From: Rikenellaceae bacterium
Lineage (GTDB): Bacteria; Bacteroidota; Bacteroidia; Bacteroidales; Rikenellaceae
DNA: 64,000 nucleotides
Direction: 5' to 3'
Assembly (NCBI GenBank): GCA_015059925.1
Contig: SUZL01000001.1
Coordinates: 1 to 64,000 of the forward strand
Below the pieces are notes generated by a model, which was not told where the DNA came from, did no database searches, and saw only the letters and a program-made list of their open reading frames with translations. The translations under genes and the position numbers were made by a program. The stretch's first letter is position 1. The number at the start of each line of letters is the position of its first letter. Positions 8,779-17,994 of the stretch are shown in pieces.

Positions 8779-9987
8779 TTAATGTTTTTCCACAGGTTCA
8801 AAATATGTATCAGGGCGCGCGGGGTCGAAACACTCGTTGCACCACATCACTGTCACCAAATCCTCCTTATCGGAGAGATTTATAATGTTGTGGGTATATC
8901 CCGGAAGCATATGCACAGCCTCAATCTTCTCGCCCGAGACCTCGAAATTCAGCACCTCATCGCTACCCACGCGACGCTGCTGGATGAGTCCGCGACCCGA
9001 CACAACGATGAAGAACTCCCACTTGGTATTGTGCCAATGCTCACCTTTGGTAATGCCCGGCTTGCTGATATTGACACTCACCTGCCCTACTCCGACCGAC
9101 TTGATCAGCTCGGTAAAACTACCGCGTGCATCGATATTCATCTTGAGCGGGAATGACACCTTATCGGCAGGCAGATATGACAGATAGGTCGAATATAGTT
9201 TCTTCGCAAACGAGCCTTCTTTAATCTCGGGCACGACGAGCGATGAGGGTTGCGCACGGAACTGCTCGAGCAAATCGACAATCTCTCCCAACGTAACACG
9301 ATGCGATACGGGAACAGCGCAATAACGTCCCTCGGCGGTCAAAACTGTTGTAAGACCATCAAACTCGCAGTGATGCTCCTCACCTTTAAGCGCTGCAATC
9401 ATCTCATCTACAAGATCGTCGATATATACGAGTTCCAACTCCGTCGAGCGGTCGTTCACCTGAATCGGCAGGTCGTTAGCGATATTATTGCAGAACGTAG
9501 CAACTACGCTGTTGTAGTTTGGACGACACCACTTGCCAAACAGATTCGGGAAACGATACACCAAAATGCGACTGCCCGTTCGCGCGCCATACTCAAAAAA
9601 CAGCTCCTCGCCAGCCTTCTTGCTCTTGCCATAGTCGCCCTCGGCATAACGGCCGATGAGCGTAGCCTGAAGCGAACTCGACAACATCACGGGACACCTA
9701 TTTCCGTGCTTCTCGAGTGTTGCGAGCAGTATCGAGGCAAAACCATAATTTCCCTGCATAAACTCCTCAGGATTTTGAGGACGGTTCACGCCTGCGAGGT
9801 TAAAGACAAAATCTGCCTGACGGCAGTAATCGTCCAACTCCTCGAGCGACGAATCGATGTCGTACTCAAATATATTCTCGATCTTAACGTCGCCATAAAA
9901 CTTTGCCTTGCCTTGCGCTATATTACGCAGTTGAGCACAAAGATTCTTGCCGACGAAGCCTTTTGCGCCTGTAACTAAGATATTCAT
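8779..9987 (-). CDS. Bifunctional SDR reductase/cupin epimerase (WbjC/Cap5F/FnlB-like)
   Basis: A 402-residue enzyme with an N-terminal short-chain dehydrogenase domain (MNILVTGAKGFVGKNL, about 1-250) and a C-terminal cupin (about 285-402, with KGEHWHNTKWEFFIVVSG). This is the architecture of S. aureus CapF, which 3-epimerises and then reduces the 4-keto intermediate on the way to UDP-L-FucNAc. The cupin metal ligands HWH and the late His in MLPGYTHNI are present. It lies between an extra sugar cupin gene and the 2-epimerase gene. Confidence 0.88.
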   Translation of the reverse strand: MNILVTGAKGFVGKNLCAQLRNIAQGKAKFYGDVKIENIFEYDIDSSLEELDDYCRQADFVFNLAGVNRPQNPEEFMQGNYGFASILLATLEKHGNRCPVMLSSSLQATLIGRYAEGDYGKSKKAGEELFFEYGARTGSRILVYRFPNLFGKWCRPNYNSVVATFCNNIANDLPIQVNDRSTELELVYIDDLVDEMIAALKGEEHHCEFDGLTTVLTAEGRYCAVPVSHRVTLGEIVDLLEQFRAQPSSLVVPEIKEGSFAKKLYSTYLSYLPADKVSFPLKMNIDARGSFTELIKSVGVGQVSVNISKPGITKGEHWHNTKWEFFIVVSGRGLIQQRRVGSDEVLNFEVSGEKIEAVHMLPGYTHNIINLSDKEDLVTVMWCNECFDPARPDTYFEPVEKH

Positions 9988-9991
9988 AGGA

Positions 9992-10435
9992 TTAATATTT
10001 AGACCAATCTACCCACATATTTTTATCATAGCGCCAGCTATCCTCGAGCGCCTCCGAGAGAATCTTATCCGACAGAACGATCATCACCGACCCTTTCTCG
10101 CTTGCCTTCAGACAATTGGCATATCCACCGGGAACGCACACCAATCGACTCTCGCGCTCGCTCAGCGAATATATCTCGGCAGGCAGATCGTGCGATGGCG
10201 TCTCCCAGTTATCGACCTTGACCAGCGCAAGCGTAAAAGCGCCCTTGACACAATAAAACCACTTACGCTCAAACTGATGTCCGTGCCAGCCTCTAACGAC
10301 TGACACATCGGGATGTGTGATGAAATAGGAACGTCTGACTCCCTCGAAGTGGAAGTTATTAAGCGAACTGATTCTGCCGCGCTCGTCGTTGAAGATCTCA
10401 CCTTCAACAACCGTTACCCTACTCTCTAACTCCAT
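9992..10435 (-). CDS. Stand-alone cupin sugar epimerase/ketoisomerase (WxcM/FdtA-like)
   Basis: A 147-residue single-domain RmlC-like cupin. Characteristic stretches are DERGRISSLNNF, RGWHGHQFERKWFYCVKG, LVKVDNWETPS and LVCVPGGYANCL. Family members 3,4-isomerise or epimerise nucleotide-linked 4-keto sugars. It is wedged between the CapE-like and CapF-like genes with gaps of 2 and 4 bases, so it probably acts on the same UDP-4-keto sugar. In the S. aureus CapE-CapF-CapG route no such extra cupin is needed, so it may divert or assist the pathway. Function within the family is not certain. Confidence 0.72.
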   Translation of the reverse strand: MELESRVTVVEGEIFNDERGRISSLNNFHFEGVRRSYFITHPDVSVVRGWHGHQFERKWFYCVKGAFTLALVKVDNWETPSHDLPAEIYSLSERESRLVCVPGGYANCLKASEKGSVMIVLSDKILSEALEDSWRYDKNMWVDWSKY

Positions 10436-10437
10436 AA

Positions 10438-11511
10438 CTACTCTGATCGAATATCCTTAGCCTTTGCGCGAGGCTGAAGGCCGAGATCCTCGCGGATAAA
10501 ACGCAACTTGAGCAGAAGCTCCTTCATACCTTCAACATCCAGACGCTGTGTATTGTGCGAGTGGTAATCCTCGATTCGAGAGATCTCCTCATTTCCCTCC
10601 ACGAAGAACTTATCGTAGTTCAAATCGCGGTTGTCGCAAGGGATTCGGTAGTAGTTGCCCATATCGATAGCCTTCGCCATCTCCTCGCGCGTTACGAGTG
10701 TCTCATAGAGCTTCTCGCCGTGACGTGTGCCGATAACCTTAACCTCCGTCTGTCCATACTTAGGCTCAATCTTGGCATAGGTCTGCTTCAAAGCCTCGGC
10801 AAGAGTTGATAGAGTAGCTGCGGGAGCCTTCTGCACAAACAGATCGCCATTGTGGCCGTGCTGGAAAGCATACACCACCAAATCGACAGCATCGTCGAGA
10901 GTCATCATAAAGCGAGTCATATTGGGATCGGTGATAGTGATGGGCTTACCCTCCATCATCTGCTCAACCCACAAAGGAATTACCGAACCTCGGCTGGCCA
11001 TAACATTGCCGTAGCGCGTGCAGCAGATTGTCGTTGCTGCGCCCTCACCCAGCTCGCGGCCCTTGGCGATAGCAACCTTCTCCATCAGCGCCTTCGAGAT
11101 ACCCATTGCGTTGATGGGATATGCAGCCTTGTCGGTTGACAGCACAACAACATTCCTCACGCCGTGCTCGATTGCTGAATCCAATACGTTTGCCGTACCG
11201 ATAACATTTGTGCGCGTAGCCTCCATCGGGAAGAACTCGCACGAAGGCACCTGCTTCAATGCCGCCGCGGCAAAGACATAATCCACACCGCGCATAGCAA
11301 CGTCCACCGACGATTTGTCGCGCACGTTGCCGATGTAGAATTTCACTTTGGGATTCTGCAATGCGTGGCGCATATCATCCTGCTTCTTCTCATCACGCGA
11401 GAATATACGAATCTCTTTGATGTCGCTATCGAGAAAACGACGAAGAACTGCATTTCCGAACGAGCCCGTTCCGCCTGTAATCAACAGGACTTTATCCTTA
11501 AAAACTGACAT
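10438..11511 (-). CDS. UDP-GlcNAc 4,6-dehydratase/5-epimerase (WbjB/CapE/FnlA-like)
   Basis: A 357-residue SDR-type inverting 4,6-dehydratase that opens the UDP-L-FucNAc/L-QuiNAc route from UDP-GlcNAc. Seen: the NAD-binding GGTGSFGNAVLRRF, the SRDEKKQDDMR loop typical of the FlaA1/CapE group, STDKAAYPINAMGISK with Met replacing the usual catalytic Tyr of YxxxK, and the C-terminal RIEDYHSHNTQRLDVEGM of the CapE subgroup. It is the first gene of the FucNAc-type block. Confidence 0.92.
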   Translation of the reverse strand: MSVFKDKVLLITGGTGSFGNAVLRRFLDSDIKEIRIFSRDEKKQDDMRHALQNPKVKFYIGNVRDKSSVDVAMRGVDYVFAAAALKQVPSCEFFPMEATRTNVIGTANVLDSAIEHGVRNVVVLSTDKAAYPINAMGISKALMEKVAIAKGRELGEGAATTICCTRYGNVMASRGSVIPLWVEQMMEGKPITITDPNMTRFMMTLDDAVDLVVYAFQHGHNGDLFVQKAPAATLSTLAEALKQTYAKIEPKYGQTEVKVIGTRHGEKLYETLVTREEMAKAIDMGNYYRIPCDNRDLNYDKFFVEGNEEISRIEDYHSHNTQRLDVEGMKELLLKLRFIREDLGLQPRAKAKDIRSE

Positions 11512-11514
11512 ATT

Positions 11515-12714
11515 TTATTGTTTTAATATTTTCTTGTATAACTCTATGTATTCCTTAAATTTATCCTCTTTGTTGAAGTGTTTTAATGCTCTTTCTCTGC
11601 AAAATTGCGAATAATGCTCCTTGCCATTTCGGCAAATCTCCTCGACAGCATCTTTTACAGCCAAAATATCCCCCAACGGTACAACAATACCCGTATTCTC
11701 GGTTATCAATTCCGGGCTTGCGGTAGTATCATATACAATAGATGGCGTACCACAAGCAAATCCCTCGACAGTGGTCAGTCCAAAAGTCTCTGCATACGAT
11801 AAGTTCATTACAACATCTGCAGCTGAATAGTACTGCACGAGTTCATTGATATTGTTGGTTCTCTCAATGCCTATAATTCCCTTAGGCAATTTTTGAATTT
11901 GATTGCGCGTTACTCCTATCAATACAATTTGATACTCTTCTGATAGAATCTCCGACAGCTTGTAATAATCCGTCAATCCCTTGCTATCGTTCCAAGTGGT
12001 GGCGACGCCCAATAAAATCTTTTTATCGCCAAGTCCTATATCCTTTTTTATATTGCCATTGGGTCTAAAAATATCAATATCAACCCCATTATATATAATG
12101 TGTTTATCTCGTTTCGACAGGTAAGATTCATCCACAATGCTATTGAGCCACTTTGACACTGAAACAATGTGCAAATTATCAATATCAAAACTTTTACGTT
12201 TACGATTATAGTTCCGTTCAACTCCGTTTGAGTACGATTTAGGATAATCCAGCAACAGCGGGCAATCCTTACATTGATCCTTCCAACGCAAACATTCAGC
12301 CTTAACAAAATGAGAACAATGCCCTGTCATTGCCCAACAGTCGTGAAGAGTCCACACCACGGGTATATCTGCTTTTGACAAATACTCAAACAGTACTTCG
12401 TAATTAAGGTAATAACCGTGAATATTGTGCAGATGAATTATGTCGGGCTGAATCTCCTTTATCTGTGAAATAAATCTCCTTGTGGCACGTTTTGATGCAA
12501 GCCCGTGCCGATCAAAGAGGCGAGTAGCGATGCCGTGCCACATAACATCAAATGGCGATCCAATCTTGATCAAATGAGATTGATTCTGCCCTGCTTCGCG
12601 GCCATAGGCGATATAACTCTCCCACCCAGCCGCCATAGCTGCTTGTCCAATCTGCTCGGCAATACGTCCCGTAGAGCCTATATTTGCAACAGAGTTAATT
12701 TGAAGCAGTTTCAT
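11515..12714 (-). CDS. Glycosyltransferase family 4
   Basis: A 399-residue GT4 transferase. The N-terminus MKLLQINSVANIGSTGRIAEQIG and the following DIIHLHNIHGYYLNYE and PVVWTLHDCWAMTGHCSHF are typical of a Bacteroidota capsule GT4 subgroup that also has a small Cys-rich insert (about 125-150, CLRWKDQCKDCP). The donor-binding part has SYAETFGLTTVEGFACGTPSIVYDTTASPELI with the conserved EX7E spacing. The sugar transferred is unknown; rhamnose is a candidate since a rhamnose donor is made here and no other rhamnosyltransferase is recognisable. Confidence 0.88.
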   Translation of the reverse strand: MKLLQINSVANIGSTGRIAEQIGQAAMAAGWESYIAYGREAGQNQSHLIKIGSPFDVMWHGIATRLFDRHGLASKRATRRFISQIKEIQPDIIHLHNIHGYYLNYEVLFEYLSKADIPVVWTLHDCWAMTGHCSHFVKAECLRWKDQCKDCPLLLDYPKSYSNGVERNYNRKRKSFDIDNLHIVSVSKWLNSIVDESYLSKRDKHIIYNGVDIDIFRPNGNIKKDIGLGDKKILLGVATTWNDSKGLTDYYKLSEILSEEYQIVLIGVTRNQIQKLPKGIIGIERTNNINELVQYYSAADVVMNLSYAETFGLTTVEGFACGTPSIVYDTTASPELITENTGIVVPLGDILAVKDAVEEICRNGKEHYSQFCRERALKHFNKEDKFKEYIELYKKILKQ

Positions 12715-12720
12715 AATAGG

Positions 12721-13860
12721 TTACTCAATTCTATCGGCAGAACTTAAATTATGGCGATAATACATAATCGTTTGATTATCGTCAAAGACTGTAAGATACG
12801 GATAAGTTATGATGTTACAATTCCTATATTCGCCTTGCGATATAAACGCGCCAATATCTTTCGTAAATAGGATACACGCAATAAAGAAATAATATACGCC
12901 GATTTGCATATTTAGACGTTTAAGTCCAGATTGGAATAACAGCAAGAAAATAAACAGACCCTCAAACATTCGGAAATATATCGACATACGCGATGCTATC
13001 AAATCGCTAAATGACAACATTGCGAAGACAACAAATCCCATAAATATGATATTGCGAATTCCATTTAATTCGGGATTCTCTCTATACTTCTTATCCGATA
13101 CCAGAAACGTCGGGAACACTACCAACAATCTAACCATCATAGCCAGATATTTTGTAGACGAGGACACCTCGGTATACTCCTCGGCTCTGCCTGATATCAT
13201 ATCAGGCAAAGGCAGTAGTTCGATCCAATTAATTCCCAGCACCATAACGACCGTACATATAGCACCAATGAATATCAATGTTGATGATCTTATTCTCATT
13301 CTATATACGAGAGGGAACAATGCACATATTAGTACAGATTGGTGTATAAACGATGTTATAAAAAGTATGATATAATACTTCCAATAACTTCTTTTTTTTA
13401 GTAGCGGATATAGAATTCCAAGTACAATAGCCATCGTTAATCCTTGTCGGATTCCACTAAATGGATAGACCAGATAGAACGTAGCATAAAGCATAAACAA
13501 AGCTACGGCACTCCGATGGCACGATGTTTTGTAGAATCTATATAACAGCATCATAATAATAAATGAGAATATCGCCGAGAAGAGTTTATAGCCTACTCCC
13601 AATTGTATAAATGCATAGTTTATGAGAGAGAAAAGAGGATCTTTCATTATCAGCAACGCCAATGGAGTTCGCTCTGAAATCACCCCCACCTCTTTATATA
13701 TCTCCATATAATTGTAGTAATCCGTACCTTGGCCTTGGCGCAGAACGGTCATCAGGACGAGGACTGTAAATATGGTATAGAACGCGCTATTATTAACTCG
13801 TTTGTTGCGAATTTCAAATAGGGCACATCCTGCAATAAATATAAATACAATCCAATACAT
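12721..13860 (-). CDS. EpsG-family polysaccharide polymerase (Wzy role)
   Basis: A 379-residue integral membrane protein with about ten hydrophobic segments and the EpsG-family signature RQGQGTDYYNYMEIY near residue 50, followed by PFSGIRQGLTMAI. EpsG/Wzy proteins polymerise lipid-linked repeat units at the outer face of the inner membrane. As the only polymerase candidate in a locus with a Wzx flippase, it most likely does this here. It is AT-rich compared with flanking housekeeping genes. Confidence 0.82.
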   Translation of the reverse strand: MYWIVFIFIAGCALFEIRNKRVNNSAFYTIFTVLVLMTVLRQGQGTDYYNYMEIYKEVGVISERTPLALLIMKDPLFSLINYAFIQLGVGYKLFSAIFSFIIMMLLYRFYKTSCHRSAVALFMLYATFYLVYPFSGIRQGLTMAIVLGILYPLLKKRSYWKYYIILFITSFIHQSVLICALFPLVYRMRIRSSTLIFIGAICTVVMVLGINWIELLPLPDMISGRAEEYTEVSSSTKYLAMMVRLLVVFPTFLVSDKKYRENPELNGIRNIIFMGFVVFAMLSFSDLIASRMSIYFRMFEGLFIFLLLFQSGLKRLNMQIGVYYFFIACILFTKDIGAFISQGEYRNCNIITYPYLTVFDDNQTIMYYRHNLSSADRIE

Positions 13861-13872
13861 CTACTTCATTAT

Positions 13873-14679
13873 TTAGAGGTCATTATTATGATGTGGCTTT
13901 TGCTGTGCCATAGGGGGCAATTGAGTATAATCTCCGTATATGCGTCTTAAATATGAGTCAGCATCATTGGGAATAAAGTATTTCTTACCCTCGAAAATAT
14001 GATCTACGGGCGGCGTCATCTCCTTCTTTACTCGGCGGCTTTTGAACAGCGATCCGTATGTGTGATAACAAAATTCACTCTCTGGAAGCACTCTATTAAT
14101 AAAACGGAAGAGTGCAAAAACCGACTGATTGACAGCATAAAACAGATTTACCACCCAATTAGGCGCATTTACGATATGTTTTACGGCCAACAATCCCTTA
14201 GTCATCACATTGGCAGCCTTCAGCAATGGCATTCGTGATGGCTCAACGGTAAAAATATCAATAAAATATCCGCTGTATTTGTAGTTAACAGGATATTTTT
14301 TTGCACCAATGTTGCACGACTCGGCAATCGACGTCTGCGTGTCGCGCACCTTCATAATACTCAAGTGATATCGATCATCCGTCGCGTGGCATTGGAGCTT
14401 ATATTTCTCAGGGAGCTCACGCTGACAAGCCTCGATGAAACGCTTCTTGTCGGAGTGCAGAATCTCAATATCCAGATCATCATCCCACGGGATAAAACCT
14501 CCGTGACGCACAGCACCGATCAGCGTTCCCGAAGCCAACCAGTAAGGGATATTATTGCGGCGGCAGATCACATCCACCGCATCCATAATCTCCAATATCT
14601 TGAGCTGCATATCTCTTAGCTTCGACCCATCGGGATTAAATCGCTCTCGCAGCTGGGCTTGTAGTTCTTGGTCAATCAT
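13873..14679 (-). CDS. LicD-family phosphotransferase
   Basis: A 268-residue LicD-family enzyme of the nucleotidyltransferase fold, which moves a phosphocholine-like group (or another phospho-substituent) from a CDP-linked donor to a glycan. The signature is clear at about 45-75: YWLASGTLIGAVRHGGFIP followed by WDDDLDIEI with the catalytic Asp pair. It overlaps the stop of the upstream ATP-grasp gene by 4 bases (ATGA), so translation is coupled. The partner donor may come from the nucleotidyltransferase/PLP fusion at 23857-25665. Confidence 0.88.
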   Translation of the reverse strand: MIDQELQAQLRERFNPDGSKLRDMQLKILEIMDAVDVICRRNNIPYWLASGTLIGAVRHGGFIPWDDDLDIEILHSDKKRFIEACQRELPEKYKLQCHATDDRYHLSIMKVRDTQTSIAESCNIGAKKYPVNYKYSGYFIDIFTVEPSRMPLLKAANVMTKGLLAVKHIVNAPNWVVNLFYAVNQSVFALFRFINRVLPESEFCYHTYGSLFKSRRVKKEMTPPVDHIFEGKKYFIPNDADSYLRRIYGDYTQLPPMAQQKPHHNNDL

Positions 14680-15794
14680 TCGAAAAACAGACTATGAAAT
14701 TCTTTTGCTAAACCTCTATTACAACTCTGGGGACCATTAATCTCCCAGTTATCATTTCCCTCAATGAAGATAGGGCCATCCTCACCGATTGCGATATCCC
14801 ATCCAATTGAATGTAAATCAAGAAACGAATGGAAATATTTTGCCTGTTCAACAGCCTCCTTAATAAAAGGAATTGTAAAATCCTCAAACTTAATTTTTGA
14901 ATTAGGGTGTTCAGTTGTGCGCAAGCCAAAGGCAGGCTTGAAATATCCATATTTATTAAGCCGTCCATTGTTTGGATCAAATCCAACTGCAATACCACCC
15001 TGCGAAGTATTATCTACAATACTTCCATTTGCTCCAATGCGCAATATCGAAGGAAGAACCTCAATATGCCCATCTTTAAGACTACGAATAGTTATCAATC
15101 TAATAGTATTAATTGACTTGTCATACATTCTTGACATCTCTGGATGCTGTTTAATCGTAGTTTGAAATAAGTATGTCGCATTAGCGATTTTGTGGGCTAA
15201 AGTTTCTATAGTGATTGGTCGCTCATTATATAAAATTTTTCCATCACATATATCTAACTTAAAAATTCCATTTCCACACTCACCGTCCAAAACCTTACAG
15301 AACAAACTGTAATTGCCAGTTTTTACAAAATCCTCAAGAGTTGTAAGTTTTTTTTCTTTGATAAGAAACAATTTTTCATTTTGAATATATGCGATATTAT
15401 GAGGTGTGTTAATACCAAAACTATCCGCAAACAAACCAAAATATAATTTATTGCGTAATATACACGAACTATTATGTATCGATTGAAGATTTAATTCGTC
15501 TCGACGTTGCATAAAAGGGGTGTAATGAATATATGAGTTATATTCATCTCCACATTTTACATCTAATCCGTATAAAAAATAGAACTCATTGGGTGCGCCA
15601 TATTTCCAAATTTGAAAAAGTTGGTCAATAAAAATCCTAATCCGACTTTTCCTCCTTTTCTCTGGGTAATAGCTACGTTGATCCCATAGTTGCCTATTCA
15701 GTAATAGACTTATGGTGTATCGAGGTTTTCGATATAATGTAACAAATACAATTTTTAATATCTCCGCAACAATATTGACTACTTTTTGTTTCAT
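14676..15794 (-). CDS. Sugar-transfer-associated ATP-grasp protein (copy 1)
   Basis: A 372-residue ATP-grasp family protein of the type found in polysaccharide clusters (ATPgrasp_ST). ATP-grasp enzymes join a carboxylate to an amine or similar nucleophile through an acylphosphate. Seen: KSINTIRLITIRS, LRIGANGSIVDNTSQGG and the metal-binding end GWDIAIGEDGPIFIEGNDNWE. The N-terminus (1-25) is hydrophobic and may be a membrane anchor. It overlaps licD by 4 bases and the next ATP-grasp gene by one (TAATG). Substrates are unknown. Strongly AT-rich. Confidence 0.82.
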   Translation of the reverse strand: MKQKVVNIVAEILKIVFVTLYRKPRYTISLLLNRQLWDQRSYYPEKRRKSRIRIFIDQLFQIWKYGAPNEFYFLYGLDVKCGDEYNSYIHYTPFMQRRDELNLQSIHNSSCILRNKLYFGLFADSFGINTPHNIAYIQNEKLFLIKEKKLTTLEDFVKTGNYSLFCKVLDGECGNGIFKLDICDGKILYNERPITIETLAHKIANATYLFQTTIKQHPEMSRMYDKSINTIRLITIRSLKDGHIEVLPSILRIGANGSIVDNTSQGGIAVGFDPNNGRLNKYGYFKPAFGLRTTEHPNSKIKFEDFTIPFIKEAVEQAKYFHSFLDLHSIGWDIAIGEDGPIFIEGNDNWEINGPQSCNRGLAKEFHSLFFE

Positions 15795-16873
15795 TATCGA
15801 ACCTCATTAAAAATGTCTAAAATATACTTACCAAACGCTGGTCCTGTTGCAGCCTGAAACAAGCCGGGTTCTGACGCATTAATCTCAACCAAAACAATAT
15901 CCTCATTCTCATCTACTGCCAAATCCCAACCGATAATCTTCGCATACGGAAGTTCATTATGCCACTGCTTGACCAGTGCAATAATCTCCTCATATTTTGG
16001 CACGACAAACTCCTCAAAACGGACACCATTGTCTGAAATCTCCGTTTTAGAGAATGGCGTAAGTGTGTAAGCCTCCTTCTTTAAGCTACCATCCTGATTA
16101 ACACCACAATATAGGCCTCCTGCAGAAGCATTGTCAACCACAGCATCCTTACGACCCATACGGATCACAGTAAACAATACAACAACATCACTTTGACGTT
16201 TGTATGTTGTAATTCTTACGGTATTCAGCGATGTAGGGTTCAGAGATGCCATCTTATCACACTGCGAAATAGCACTCTGAACGATATAATTCTTATCATA
16301 CGACAAGAGCAGATCCCTAACCGACTGCTTTGATTTGTTGTTCTTTATGAATGCACTACCCGCCGCTGAAGAGAAACGGGTTACACTCTTGCCCTTGCAA
16401 GTGTCGATGCTATGCTTTATGATAGCATCATCCAACGATTCACACGCCTTGACAGCTTCCTCAAACGAAGCGGGAGAGCCATCAATATAGAAATATCCAT
16501 TGATATTCTTTACATAGGTCGTGGGAATCTTGGCAGATGGAATAACCTTATCAATCATATTCTTGTCCGAATACATTGCCATCTGCTTGGGCACGTTCAT
16601 CTTCGGACATATCTTCGTATAATATAAATATGTCGGAATATACTCGGGCGAATAAATGCCATTTACCGAGGAGTAGTACTCGTGCCACTTCAGATTAACA
16701 TCAACTCCAAAATTTTCTTTGTAGAATTGCTTAATTTCACGCTTCTGCTCCGCCGACAATGGCTTAATCTGGCATCCCTTTCTCATATCATCAATAGTAT
16801 GAATATGAGATCTCTTTGCCTGAATATATCTATAATATTCAATCGATTGCTTAATAAACTGTTTTACACTCAT
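15794..16873 (-). CDS. Sugar-transfer-associated ATP-grasp protein (copy 2)
   Basis: A 359-residue ATP-grasp protein that shares with its neighbours the marks TSLNTVRITTYKR, VIRMGRKDAVVDNASAGG and GWDLAVDENEDIVLVEINASEPG, the last holding the Mg-binding Glu/Asn. It has no evident membrane span. It is divergent from copy 1, so this is not a recent tandem duplication. The start ATG overlaps the stop of the upstream CapA gene by 4 bases. Probably forms an amide or ester bond on a sugar or amino acid; the substrate is not readable. Confidence 0.82.
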   Translation of the reverse strand: MSVKQFIKQSIEYYRYIQAKRSHIHTIDDMRKGCQIKPLSAEQKREIKQFYKENFGVDVNLKWHEYYSSVNGIYSPEYIPTYLYYTKICPKMNVPKQMAMYSDKNMIDKVIPSAKIPTTYVKNINGYFYIDGSPASFEEAVKACESLDDAIIKHSIDTCKGKSVTRFSSAAGSAFIKNNKSKQSVRDLLLSYDKNYIVQSAISQCDKMASLNPTSLNTVRITTYKRQSDVVVLFTVIRMGRKDAVVDNASAGGLYCGVNQDGSLKKEAYTLTPFSKTEISDNGVRFEEFVVPKYEEIIALVKQWHNELPYAKIIGWDLAVDENEDIVLVEINASEPGLFQAATGPAFGKYILDIFNEVR

Positions 16874-17994
16874 AAAAACTTATTTATTGATTCAACAAGT
16901 AAATCTCTTTCCGTATTTGATCTAAGGATAAATTTCAAATATTCGGTTTGATTACCTCTATATTTTATAGCCGCATATATCTGTTTTAACAAGAATATCC
17001 ATCCTCGTTTAGACCGCAATTGGATTCTATATAAACAATTGATAGCAGGTAAATATTTGTTATAGAGCAGCCTTTCCATTACCTCATTGAGGACATCTTC
17101 ATACTTTTTGTCATCCGATAGAATATCACATAAACCATAGAAATATTCTACTCGATCGTCGCTATGATCTACGACAAGTTCTCGATTTCGTATATTTTTA
17201 GTAAATATCCACTCTGGTTCAATCCCGTCATTGCAAAACGACAATTTGACCATCATTCCATTATACCATCCGGGCAGGTCTGACACAAAATCGAGAGTAT
17301 TCTTAGAATTGAAAAACAAATTACCCGTGCTATATATGATCGGGGCGTTTTTATATTTCTCCATTCCCTGAATGCAGTGTGGGTGTGTTGCAACCACTGC
17401 GCTCGCGCCCCAATCTACAAATTGTTTATACTGTCTACGAATATGTGGCGTAGGAATCTTAATATATTCTACGCCATCGTGGGGCATAACAATTACATAA
17501 TCGCTATTCCGTTTTGCCTCAGTAATAACATCTTGTATAGAACTTGAGGATATACTATTTACACAATACTCGTTTCTAAAGTCTGTTGCATAACTATCAT
17601 AACATAGTGGAAGAAATGCAATCTTTACGCCGTTGATAATTTTATAATATGGGACAACCTTTTCAGCTGATATACCCATAACCACATTCTTGCCAAGTTG
17701 ATTAATAGTCTCGATTGCTCCCCTACTTCCATAGTCAAGTATATGGTTATTACATATATTGAATAACGAAAAACCCAATCCTTTCAAAAAACCTACCGAA
17801 TCGTGATGCTGGAAAAATTTACGATCAATTGGAGCAGTTCCCGTAGGCAGAAGTGGAGTTTCAAAATTCACAACGGCAAGATCAGAATCTGCTATTATTG
17901 ACTTTAACTCGGTATCTGCTTTAATATTTGTTGCTGATGGACGAGAACAAAAGTCTCCTGCAAATAATAATGTTACTCTATTATTTGAACTCAT
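16870..17994 (-). CDS. CapA-family protein, cytoplasmic form (copy 1 in the capsule operon)
   Basis: A 374-residue CapA/PgsA-type member of the calcineurin-like phosphoesterase superfamily. Start taken at the ATG at 17994; a TTG two codons earlier is less likely. Metal-site motifs are intact: FAGDFCSRP, VVNFETPLL, ICNNHILDYG, VMPHDGVEY, ATHPHCIQG and YSTGNLFF. CapA proteins are needed for poly-gamma-glutamate capsule synthesis in Bacillus, but that type is membrane-anchored, while this one has no signal peptide. It overlaps the upstream ATP-grasp gene by 14 bases. CapA sandwiched between ATP-grasp genes suggests joint action on an amide-linked substituent. Confidence 0.85.
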   Translation of the reverse strand: MSSNNRVTLLFAGDFCSRPSATNIKADTELKSIIADSDLAVVNFETPLLPTGTAPIDRKFFQHHDSVGFLKGLGFSLFNICNNHILDYGSRGAIETINQLGKNVVMGISAEKVVPYYKIINGVKIAFLPLCYDSYATDFRNEYCVNSISSSSIQDVITEAKRNSDYVIVMPHDGVEYIKIPTPHIRRQYKQFVDWGASAVVATHPHCIQGMEKYKNAPIIYSTGNLFFNSKNTLDFVSDLPGWYNGMMVKLSFCNDGIEPEWIFTKNIRNRELVVDHSDDRVEYFYGLCDILSDDKKYEDVLNEVMERLLYNKYLPAINCLYRIQLRSKRGWIFLLKQIYAAIKYRGNQTEYLKFILRSNTERDLLVESINKFL

